This document shows, one piece after another, positions 57,443 through 64,000 of a stretch of DNA of 64,000 nt. Within the stretch, counting starts at the first letter, position 1; each line of letters begins with the position of its first letter. Under the pieces are notes generated by a model. That model had not been told where the DNA came from and made no database searches. It worked only from the letters and a program-made list of their open reading frames with translations. The position numbers and the translations under genes were made by a program. This DNA comes from Palsa-744 sp963734815 (GTDB taxonomy: Bacteria > Actinomycetota > Thermoleophilia > Solirubrobacterales > Solirubrobacteraceae). The stretch lies in the NCBI GenBank assembly GCA_963734815.1, contig CAVTIH010000002.1, positions 1,798,001-1,862,000 of the forward strand, written 5' to 3'.

Positions 57443-58317
57443 ATGCGAAATCGCATTCGTAGCACGCTATTGGTATCGGCCGCGCTCGCGGCGACCCTGT
57501 CCGCGATCGGTGTCTCCTCCGCGGGGCGGCAACCCCGAAAGGCGAATACGCCGTATTCGCGCAGTGCCCGGTGGCTAATGAAGAAGTATCTGGTTGTCTC
57601 GTGTCGCGCAGCGAAAGTGGGCATATCACGATCGGTACACAAGAAGTACCGATCGTCAAAACGCAGACGCTGCAGGGTGGCACCACCAATGTAGGAGGCG
57701 GCGTGAAAAAGATGGTAGCCGCGCTGAACGGCGAAACGCTGACCAAAACCCCGCAGAAAGTCCCCGGTGGGATCACCGGCCTCGTGAAGTGCAACGAAAT
57801 CAAAGGCGAAGGGTTCTGGGAAAAACTCGAGCGCGGCACATGCGAATTCTTCTTCGAAAACAAATACACCGGGGTGGAAGCCACAACCGAACTCGCAGCG
57901 CCGGCCAGCTCCGTGACGTTGGACCTGCTGCTCGCCGAGATCGAAACCGGGACCGCGCTCACGCTACCGATCAAGGTCAAGCTGGAAAACCCGCTGCTCG
58001 GCAACGAATGCTACATCGGCTCCAACGCAAACCCGATCACGCTGCACCTCACAACCGGAACATCCGGCTCCCTCAAAGGCAAATTCGGTGAACCCGAATC
58101 AAAGGCCGAAGGTGGCATCCTCGCAGTCAAAAACAACACGCTCGTCGACAGCACATTCTCAGCACCAGCAGCAACCGGCTGCGGAGAATTCTTCTCGTTC
58201 CTGATCGACCCAATCATCAACTCAAAACTCGGGCTCCCCGCAACATCAGGAAACACCGCCGTCCTCAACAACACAATCGAAATAGCCAACTCCGAACTCG
58301 TGAAAGAAAGCGAATAA
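57443..58317 (+). pseudogene. Family D gene D3, frameshifted at the signal peptide boundary
   Basis: The first 27 codons encode the D signal peptide (to GVSSAG). Around 57523-57540 the sequence GGGGCGGCAACCCC replaces the homologous CAGCCGCCCCAA with a net +2 nt, shifting the frame exactly at the signal/mature junction. The rest of the mature protein is open in the other frame to 58317, and GTG 57571 could start a 248-residue product without a signal peptide. Downstream codons look intact, so the lesion is recent. Confidence 0.85.
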
Positions 58318-58385
58318 CAACAACCCAGCAGCAAGCGCAGCAAACGCAGCAACGCAGGACGTAGAACCCAAGAAACCCGACACAC

Positions 58386-58416
58386 GTGGGGCCCGCCGCC
58401 AAACGACGGGCCCCAC
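58386..58416 (+). terminator. Hairpin after D3
   Basis: GTGGGGCCCG and CGGGCCCCAC arms, homologous to the hairpins after D1 and D2. Confidence 0.6.
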
Positions 58417-58439
58417 ACCATTATTCAAGCAATAGGCAA

Positions 58440-58505
58440 CAGCGGACATACCGGGCCAAAGATAAGCCAGGTGGCGGAGTCCACCACACCCAAGGCGGGT
58501 CCGGC
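58440..58505 (+). other. Scar: 3' flank of a lost D1'-type gene
   Basis: AGCGGACATACCGGGCCAAA, then GATAAGCCAGG and GGCGGGTCCGGCCGCC match 37775-37837 downstream of D1', although no second D gene remains here. The next ~135 bp (58506-58640) show no recognisable feature. Confidence 0.65.
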
Positions 58506-58639
58506 CGCCAACCCCCGGCCAGAGATGGTAGGACAGCCCGAGTTCGTCACCGACGGGCGTCTGTCGTTTCGCGTCGTGACCTTGACGCCGTTCGTGGACC
58601 TTCGTGCGTGCGAGCGAGAAGGCCGCCGCCCTACCGTCG

Positions 58640-58828
58640 CGGTGCGGATGGTCAGAAACATTCCGGCTGACACGCTTTCCCGTTCGTCCTGCCACCGCGA
58701 GACGGGTAAACCCTTGTAGATTAGGAAGATTCGCCCAGCTGGCACCCTCGGTGGTTCTCCGTTGCCCGGAGGGTGCCGTCGACCTCCTTGGGTGATCCTG
58801 CTAAACCATCATCATCATGACAAGCTAT
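58640..58828 (+). promoter_or_regulatory. Class II upstream element of family A (copy before A5)
   Basis: GGTCAGAAACAT opens the element. GGCACCCTC (58741-58749) and GAGGGTGCC (58769-58777) form a perfect 9-bp hairpin. CTAAACCATCATCATCATG leads into the leader. It is the clearest of the class II elements. Confidence 0.6.
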
Positions 58829-59034
58829 CTCTGGCAGACCCGGCCGGATGGTAGGGCGGAGTCCCCGGAACCTCGAATGGACCAGCGTCGCCGCGGTTCG
58901 GCGAAGCGGGTCTTCAGAGGCCGAATCAATCCTCTGCGTGCCAGAGCAGGGAGCAGAGACAAACCGGCCCCAGGACGCCTCTAAGGGAAATAAAGCGCGC
59001 CCCAGGGCCAAGTACGACAAAAGGAGCATATCAA
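58829..59034 (+). promoter_or_regulatory. Conserved structured leader of family A, copy 5
   Basis: Closing stem CTCTGGCA/TGCCAGAG and CAGAGG/CCTCTG are kept. The ribosome site is AAAGGAGC. Confidence 0.65.
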
Positions 59035-59823
59035 ATGCAATCAAGTCGAATACGACTCATACTAATCGCGCTGCTCGGCGTGTTCGCGTTCAGCGCCGTC
59101 GCCGCGGCGGCCGCGCAGGCCGAAGAAGCGCCATTCTGGTCAATCGGAGGTACAAGGCTCGCAGCGGGCCAAACACACAACATCACCGCAAAAACATATA
59201 ACGTTACCGGTCAAGAAGAAGGGTTCACGCTCAAAGCCGAAACAGGGCAGGTTGTTCATTGTTCGACGATAAAACTCAACGGAGGAGTGCTCTTAGGCTC
59301 TAATGTAGGAAACCCCGGCACGAACGGAGAGGTAATCGAATTGTCTGGGGGATGTACTGTTACAAACAATGGTTCAGCCTGTAAAGTCAAAGAACCGATT
59401 GTGACAAATCCTGTCAGATCGGCGTTGGTGGGGTCCGAAAAAAGCACCACTTCGGCACTCTTAGTTGTGACCTTCGTCCTGGCAGGTGCATTCGTAAAAC
59501 TACAATTCGAAGGAACGTGTACACTTAAAGAAACTGCGGTATCGGGTAAGGTGGCTGGTGAAGTACGCGAAGACCCGAACAACGGGACACTCGGGGCAGT
59601 AGTCAAATTACCAAATGAAAAAAAAGAAGCTAAGTCCTGGCTGCTTAACTTCCCGACCACCCCGATTAAACATGTTTGGTTAATCAAAAACGAAATTGGG
59701 GAAGAAACAAAAATCGAACTAGTTAGCTTCTCGGAAAAAGCAACGCTGTCGGGTACCGCATTAATATTACTGGCAAATGCTAAAAAAGAAACCGAAGAAA
59801 CGCTTTGGAGCCCGTTACCGTAA
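59035..59823 (+). CDS. Family A secreted protein A5
   Basis: 262 residues. Four Cys (VHCS, GGCT, SACK, GTCT). The central region is the most divergent of the family (LLVVTFVLAGAFVKLQFEG replaces the usual VEFFTTSGPFVTL), while the flanks are invariant. It stands alone with leader and terminator, with no B, C or D gene behind it. Confidence 0.85.
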   Translation: MQSSRIRLILIALLGVFAFSAVAAAAAQAEEAPFWSIGGTRLAAGQTHNITAKTYNVTGQEEGFTLKAETGQVVHCSTIKLNGGVLLGSNVGNPGTNGEVIELSGGCTVTNNGSACKVKEPIVTNPVRSALVGSEKSTTSALLVVTFVLAGAFVKLQFEGTCTLKETAVSGKVAGEVREDPNNGTLGAVVKLPNEKKEAKSWLLNFPTTPIKHVWLIKNEIGEETKIELVSFSEKATLSGTALILLANAKKETEETLWSPLP

Positions 59824-59849
59824 GTCAGGGTTGATCTGAAGTTGGAGTA

Positions 59850-59881
59850 CGCGGGGCCTGGGTGCCCGCCTGGGCCCCGCG
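59850..59881 (+). terminator. Terminator hairpin after A5
   Basis: CGCGGGGCCTGGG pairs with CCTGGGCCCCGCG. The T-run is weak (GTGTTCTCGTG). Confidence 0.7.
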
Positions 59882-59936
59882 TGTTCTCGTGTCGGGAGAT
59901 GTGTGGTGCTAAACCATCATCATCATGACAAGCTTT

Positions 59937-60142
59937 CTCTGGCAGACCCGGCGGATGGTAGAGCGGGGTCCCCGGAGCCTCGAATGGGCCAGCGTCGCCG
60001 CGGATTGGCGAAGCGGGTCTTTCGAGGCCGAATCGATCTCTGCGTGCCAGAGCAGGGAGCAGAGACAAACCGGCCCCAGGACGCCTCTAAGGGAAAATGA
60101 AGGGCGCCCCAGGGCCAAGTACGACAAAAAGGAGCATATCAA
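59937..60142 (+). promoter_or_regulatory. Conserved structured leader of family A, copy 6
   Basis: The leader begins only ~55 nt after the A5 terminator; just the last part of the class II element (CTAAACCATCATCATCATG) is present upstream. The closing stem is kept; the CAGAGG arm is altered to CGAGG. Confidence 0.65.
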
Positions 60143-60934
60143 ATGCAATCAAGTCGAGTACGACTCATGCTAGTCGCGCTGCTCGGCGTGTTCGCGTTCA
60201 GCGCCGTCGCCGCGGCGGCTGCGCAGGCCGAAGAAGCGCCATTTTGGTCTATCGGAGGTACAAGGCTCGCGGCAGGTAAAACCCACTATATTACCACAAA
60301 AATATATAACGTTACAGGCCAAGCGGAAGGGGTCACGCTTAAAGCCGCAACCGGTCAGACCTTCCACTGTACGACGATGAAACTCAAGGAAGGCGTACTC
60401 TTAGGCTCAAACGTGGGCAACCCCGGCACGAACGATGAGGTAATCGAATTCTCCGGAGAATGTACTGTAGCAAACAATGGTACAGGCTGTAAAGTCAAAG
60501 AACCGATTGTGACAAATTCCGTCAAGTCGGAGTTGGCGGAGTCAGAAAAAAGTACAACCGCAATACTTTTAATGGAGTTCTTCACTACGTCAGGCCCGTT
60601 GGCAAAGCTCACATTCGAAGGAACGGGATGTGTAATTAAAGAAACTACGGTGTCGGGCAAGCTGGCTGCTGAAGTACGCGAAGACCCCAATAACGGGACA
60701 CTCGGGGCGGTAGTAAAATTACCAAATGAAAAAAAGGAAGCTAAGTCGTGGTTGCTTAACTTCCCGACTACTCCGATTACACATGTGTGGTTAATCAAAA
60801 ACGAAATTGGAGAAGAAACAAAACTCGAACTGGTTAGCTTCTCGGAAAGGGCGGCGGTGTCGGGTACAGCATTAATATTACTGGCTAATGCTAAAAGTGA
60901 AAGCGAAGAAACGCTTTGGAGCCCGTTACCGTAG
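60143..60934 (+). CDS. Family A secreted protein A6
   Basis: 263 residues. Four Cys (FHCT, GECT, TGCK, TGCV). Signal peptide as in the family. It varies mainly in residues ~50-180 and slightly in the C-terminal block (LANAKSESEETLWSPLP). It is a tandem neighbour of A5. Confidence 0.85.
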   Translation: MQSSRVRLMLVALLGVFAFSAVAAAAAQAEEAPFWSIGGTRLAAGKTHYITTKIYNVTGQAEGVTLKAATGQTFHCTTMKLKEGVLLGSNVGNPGTNDEVIEFSGECTVANNGTGCKVKEPIVTNSVKSELAESEKSTTAILLMEFFTTSGPLAKLTFEGTGCVIKETTVSGKLAAEVREDPNNGTLGAVVKLPNEKKEAKSWLLNFPTTPITHVWLIKNEIGEETKLELVSFSERAAVSGTALILLANAKSESEETLWSPLP

Positions 60935-60959
60935 GTCAGGGTGATCTGAAGTTGGAGTG

Positions 60960-60997
60960 CACGGGGTCTGGGTGCCCGCCTGGGCCCCGCGTGTTTT
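60960..60997 (+). terminator. Intrinsic terminator after A6
   Basis: CGGGGTCTGGG pairs with the CCTGGGCCCCG arm, then TTTT at 60994-60997. Confidence 0.75.
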
Positions 60998-61029
60998 CGG
61001 GGCGGGAGGTATGTGCATTCGCCGGGATG

Positions 61030-61735
61030 CTGATCTTCTCCAAGGAGGCACCGCATATCTTGCCGGGCCTGGCCCGCAACCTGCAGCGGCTAGGGGGTGG
61101 GAGCGGAGAAGCTGGTTGGGGATCGGGAGTCCCGCGATCGCTGGTGGTGGGAGGCCGACCGAGGCGTTCGTCGCGTTCCGCGGGCGACTCAGCGTTGGCT
61201 GGATCGTCCCGGACGCTGAAGATGCATAGGCGAAGGGGCAGCTGGAGCGCCAGCATCGGTTCCTGGAGTCCAACTTCGAGCCGCGCCGGTCCTTCGCAAA
61301 TCACTTGGACGTCCAAGACCAGCTCGACCGTTGGGCTGAGAAAGCGACGGTCGGACCGACCGCACGGTCCGGGTGTCCCAGCCGAACGGCTGGCGCAGGA
61401 GCGCCGGCTCGGCGAGGTATTCGTCGAGACGGATCGCCGCTGGGTGCTGCGAGTTGCGCAGCAGCCGCTGGTCAGGGGTGGACCGCAACGACTACTCGGT
61501 CGACCCGGTCTTCGCCGGCAGGCGTGTCGAGGTCAGGGCGTCTCAGCGAGAGGTCACCGCGGCTGTACTGGACGCGGGCGAGATCGCTGCCAGGCCCGTG
61601 TGTTCGCTGGCGGACTGACGATCGTCGACCCCGCCCACCAGAATCAGCTCGAGGTTCAGTGCCAACCGCTGCCGCCAACGCCACCAGGTCGAGGTCCAGC
61701 AGCGTCCTCTTGCTGTGTGCGACGCATTGGATCAC
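61030..61735 (+). pseudogene. istA: Decayed IS21-type transposase gene (istA C-terminal part)
   Basis: Fragments in shifting frames follow the order of actinobacterial IstA proteins. First comes FSKEAPHILPGLARNLQRLG, then GRPTEAFVAFRGRLSVGW and QLERQHRFLESNFEPRRSFA after an in-frame TAG. VQDQLDRWAEKA, DRNDYSVDPVFAGRRVEVR, VTAAVLDAGEIAAR and FAGGLTIVDPAHQNQLE follow. The 5' half with the catalytic core is missing, and several frameshifts are needed. It is an old, inactive insertion-sequence remnant between A6 and A7. Confidence 0.75.
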
Positions 61736-61900
61736 ATGAGTGGTCCTACGACTGAGCTGGCACACCTCTTCCGGGCGCTGAAGGCACCCGCCGCGGCCAG
61801 AGCGCTTCCCGGGCCTGGCCAATCGGGCCCGGACCGGCGAAACCGGCCTGCTTTTCGACCGGGCCTTGACAGCTGTGCTTCCGACCCTGAGGGAGAGGCC
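61736..61900 (+). pseudogene. istB: Decayed IS21-type helper ATPase gene (istB 5' part)
   Basis: ATG 61736 gives MSGPTTELAHLFRALKAPAA then ARALPG, the typical start of actinobacterial IstB, directly after istA as in IS21 elements. The frame shifts after ~32 codons, and the ATPase domain is gone. Class II upstream sequence resumes at ~61955. Confidence 0.75.
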
Positions 61901-61954
61901 GGGCGTTTCGGGGTACCCGGATGCCCTCGGCTCTGTCCATGGGTCGCGGTAAGT

Positions 61955-62133
61955 ATGGTCAGAAACATCCGGCCGAAGCGCTTTCCATTGATCCGGCCAC
62001 CGTAAGATGGCCAAATCCTTGTAGATCAGGACGATTCGCTCATCTGGCACCTGGGGTGGGTCTCCGTTACCCAAAGGGTGTCGTCAACCTCCTTGGGAGA
62101 TCCTGCTAAACCATCATTATCATGACAAGCTTT
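61955..62133 (+). promoter_or_regulatory. Class II upstream element of family A (copy before A7)
   Basis: GGTCAGAAACAT, GGCACC...GGGTGTC imperfect hairpin, CCTCCTTGGGAGATCCTG and CTAAACCATCATTATCATG, as before A3 and A5. Confidence 0.55.
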
Positions 62134-62343
62134 CTCTGGCAGGCCCAGCCAGATGCAAGGGCGGAGTCCCCGGAGCCTCGAATGGAACAGCTTCGCCGCG
62201 GTTCGGCGAAGCGGGTCTTCAGAGGCCGAACCAATCCCTCTGCGTGCCAGAGCAGGGAGCAGAGACAAACCGGCCCCAGGACACCTCTAAGGGAAAAATA
62301 AAGGGCGCCCCAGGGCCAAGTACGACAAAAAGGAGCAGATCAA
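62134..62343 (+). promoter_or_regulatory. Conserved structured leader of family A, copy 7
   Basis: The closing stem is kept. The inner hairpin is the longest (CTTCGCCG/CGGCGAAG, 8 bp). The CAGAGG hairpin is kept, and AAAAGGAGC precedes the ATG. Confidence 0.65.
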
Positions 62344-63135
62344 ATGCAGTCAAGTCGAGTACGACTCATGCTAATCGCGCTGCTCGGCGTGTTCGCGTTT
62401 AGCGCTGTCGCCGCGGCGGCAGCGCAAGCCGAAGAAGCGCCATTCTGGTCAATCGGAGGTACAAGGCTCGCGGAAGGAAAAACCCACTACGTTACCGCAA
62501 AAGTATATAATGTTACAGGTGCAGAAGAAGGGTTCACACTTAGGGCCGAAACTGGTCAGACCGCCCATTGCTCGTCCGTAAAATTCGAGGAAGGAGTGCT
62601 CTTAGGCTCAAACGCAGGCAACCCCGGCACGGGCGATGGGGTACTCGAATTCTCCGGGGGATGTACTGTAGCAAACAATGGTACCGGCTGTAAAATCAAA
62701 GAACCGATTGTGACAAAACCTGTCAAAGCGGAGTTGGTGGAGTCAGAAAAAGGTACGACCGCGGCACTCTTAGTGGAGCTCTTTACCACATCGGGCCCAT
62801 TCCTAACGCTCGCATTCGAAGGAACGGGATGTCTAATGAAAGAAACTACGGTGTCGGGCAAGCTGGCTGCTGAAGTACGCGAAGACCCGAACAACGGGAC
62901 ACTCGGGGCAGTAGTCAAATTACCAAATGAAAAAAAAGAAGCTAAGTCTTGGCTACTTAACTTCCCGACCACCGCGATTAAACATGTTTGGTTAATCAAA
63001 AATGAAATTGGCGAAGAAACAAAAATCGAACTAGTTACTTTCGCCGAAAAATCGACATTGTCAGGTACGGCATTAATATTACTGGCAAATGCTAAAAAAG
63101 AAACTGAAGAAACGCTTTGGAGCCCATTACCGTAA
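62344..63135 (+). CDS. Family A secreted protein A7
   Basis: 263 residues. Four Cys (AHCS, GGCT, TGCK, TGCL). Signal peptide RVRLMLIALLGVFAFSAVAA. The centre is diverged (VKFEEGVLLG, GTGDGVLEF); the C-terminal block is invariant. It is the last array gene before the convergent collagen-like gene. Confidence 0.85.
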   Translation: MQSSRVRLMLIALLGVFAFSAVAAAAAQAEEAPFWSIGGTRLAEGKTHYVTAKVYNVTGAEEGFTLRAETGQTAHCSSVKFEEGVLLGSNAGNPGTGDGVLEFSGGCTVANNGTGCKIKEPIVTKPVKAELVESEKGTTAALLVELFTTSGPFLTLAFEGTGCLMKETTVSGKLAAEVREDPNNGTLGAVVKLPNEKKEAKSWLLNFPTTAIKHVWLIKNEIGEETKIELVTFAEKSTLSGTALILLANAKKETEETLWSPLP

Positions 63136-63160
63136 GTGGGAGATTATCTGAGATTGGGCG

Positions 63161-63193
63161 CGCGGGGTCCAGGCAACCTGTCTGGGCCCCGTG
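63161..63193 (+). terminator. Terminator hairpin after A7
   Basis: CGGGGTCC and GGGCCCCG arms with a G-U pair. Homologous position to the other A terminators. Confidence 0.65.
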
Positions 63194-63218
63194 CATTATA
63201 GAAGCTCGTGGATCCTCA

Positions 63219-63253
63219 CTTTGGGTCCGCCGCATTTTGCGGCGGACCCAAAG
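63219..63253. terminator. Perfect 16-bp hairpin between convergent genes (bidirectional terminator)
   Basis: CTTTGGGTCCGCCGCA (63219-63234) is exactly complementary to the arm at 63238-63253, with a 3-nt TTT loop. It lies between A7 and the convergent collagen-like gene and probably stops transcription from both sides. Confidence 0.8.
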
Positions 63254-63286
63254 GCTCAGCCAGTACGTAGCCGGCATGTGCTACTG

Positions 63287-64000
63287 CTAGTTCGCGCTAA
63301 CCGCCCAGGTGCCTTCAGAGTAGGTAAGTCCTTCTTCTGAAACGAAGAACCTCAAGGTTGCGCCGGTAGTACCGGCACCTTCTGTGCCGCTTGGAAGTCC
63401 CGGGTCGTCGATTTTCACTTCAGGAAATGCTCCTGGGGTGCTTACTTCGGCGGTGTATACACATAGATTGCCTGGTTCGGCTTCTGGATTTTCCGCCGTG
63501 CCTTTCCCACAACCTTCCCCTGATTTCGGACTTTCACCTACTGCGAAAAAGTGAACGTGGTTCCCTTCGATCGCGGGGTTCCCAGGCGTTCCCGCTGGCA
63601 GCGGGATCGGGAAAGATAGCGGAATAAATGCATGGCCTTCAGCTCCTTGGTGTTTCTGTCCCGCGGCAAAGGACCAAGCACCGGTCTCGCTCGCCCCTGC
63701 GGGAAGGGTTTCCCCGGGATGAACTACACCCTGGGGGCCCGGTTCACCTTTGGGTCCTTCGGGTCCGGTTGGTCCGGCGGGGCCTGTCGGGCCGGTGGCC
63801 CCGGTCGGGCCGGTGGCCCCGGTCGGACCGGCGGCCCCGGCCGGACCAGCGGATCCCGCTGGCCCGGCGGCGCCGCGAGGGCCCGCAGGTCCACGGGGAC
63901 CGACCTTGCCCTTGCTCTTAGCCTTGCTGCTGCTTGCCACCGGGGCGTTGGCGCCGCTCGTGGCCAAGGAGGTCGCGGAGGCTGCTTTGGTGCTTGCGCC
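63287..64000 (-). CDS. Collagen-like protein, 5'-partial at window edge
   Basis: The frame runs open to the right edge (~237 codons visible); a TTG at 63967 is unlikely to be the true start because upstream codons (STKAASATS) continue without a stop. A Lys/Ser-rich stretch leads into ~20 Gly-X-Y triplets (GPRGPAGPRGAAGPAG..., then GPTGATGPTGATGPTGPAGP). A C-terminal globular part follows, with two Cys (GCGKG and LCVYT) ending FVSEEGLTYSEGTWAVSAN. It resembles bacterial surface or exosporium-type collagen-like proteins. Partners and function are unknown. Confidence 0.8.
   Translation of the reverse strand, partial: GASTKAASATSLATSGANAPVASSSKAKSKGKVGPRGPAGPRGAAGPAGSAGPAGAAGPTGATGPTGATGPTGPAGPTGPEGPKGEPGPQGVVHPGETLPAGASETGAWSFAAGQKHQGAEGHAFIPLSFPIPLPAGTPGNPAIEGNHVHFFAVGESPKSGEGCGKGTAENPEAEPGNLCVYTAEVSTPGAFPEVKIDDPGLPSGTEGAGTTGATLRFFVSEEGLTYSEGTWAVSAN

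Larger units (their letters stand above)
28144..63135 (+). repeat. Tandem array of recQ/secreted-protein cassettes
   Basis: Three units start at their recQ sequences (28517, 38068, 49234) and carry, in the same order, operator/promoter, leader, A, terminator, B, C, D. Unit 1 also has D1'; unit 2 adds A3 at its end; unit 3 ends in D3. The array then continues as three leader-A-terminator mini-cassettes. All genes are on the plus strand. The left edge is an A fragment; the right edge meets a convergent collagen-like gene. Confidence 0.85.

Noticed and set aside
60916..61755. 279-aa ORF between A6 and A7
   Set aside because: It runs through a terminator and mixes frames; the underlying sequence is a decayed IS21 element.
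63287..64000. Phage tail fibre as an explanation for the Gly-X-Y protein
   Set aside because: No phage genes are nearby, and the C-terminal part resembles surface collagen-like proteins; phage origin is not supported.

Overview
The window looks like a chromosomal segment of a high-GC actinobacterium-like organism. I would place it near Thermoleophilia/Solirubrobacterales. That placement is an inference from recalled gene content: paired arylsulfotransferase-type proteins, heme A synthase plus CtaG, a class II ribonucleotide reductase, and large families of secreted proteins with basic tails. No rRNA or tRNA gene was seen that could settle it.

Region 1 (1-28055) is a compact, GC-rich 'core' region. 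From left to right it carries: a cytochrome P450 cut by the window edge; an HU protein; an FAD-linked oxidase; an unusual NAD-dependent epimerase-like protein; an ABC-type substrate-binding lipoprotein; the large catalytic chain of methylmalonyl-CoA mutase; a Tat-exported sulfatase; two divergent arylsulfotransferase-type (ASST) proteins; a family 5-like uracil-DNA glycosylase; a secreted glycoside hydrolase-like protein; heme A synthase (ctaA); a second HU; a degenerate polysaccharide deacetylase; ctaG; a parvulin-N-like/PEBP fusion lipoprotein; nrdJ; a small membrane protein; tmk; holB; a small hypothetical gene; a NERD-domain membrane protein; and a second P450.

Region 2 (28144-63135) is a different landscape: a tandem array built from one repeated cassette of about 9.5-11 kb. 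The full order is recQ-like helicase gene, palindromic operator plus TTGACA promoter, conserved structured leader, secreted ~263-aa protein (family A) with its own terminator, secreted beta-propeller-like protein (family B), a translationally coupled 1014-aa secreted protein (family C), and one or two secreted ~290-aa proteins (family D). Unit 1 begins with a recQ gene reduced to its two ends (28517). Unit 2 has the intact recQ (38068). Unit 3 has a recQ lacking the ATPase core (49234). A 4.5-kb stretch is almost identical between units 1 and 2. After unit 3 the array continues as stand-alone leader+A+terminator mini-cassettes (59035, 60143, 62344), interrupted by a decayed IS21-type element (61030-61900). 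In total there are seven intact family A genes and one 3' fragment, three B, three C, and four D (one frameshifted).

The window closes with a collagen-like protein on the minus strand that runs off the right edge. The array is the most interesting part. It combines many exported paralogues, invariant flanks around variable centres, a shared RNA leader, a shared operator, and an embedded RecQ helicase. This is what a surface-protein diversification locus driven by recombination could look like, but that function is inference.
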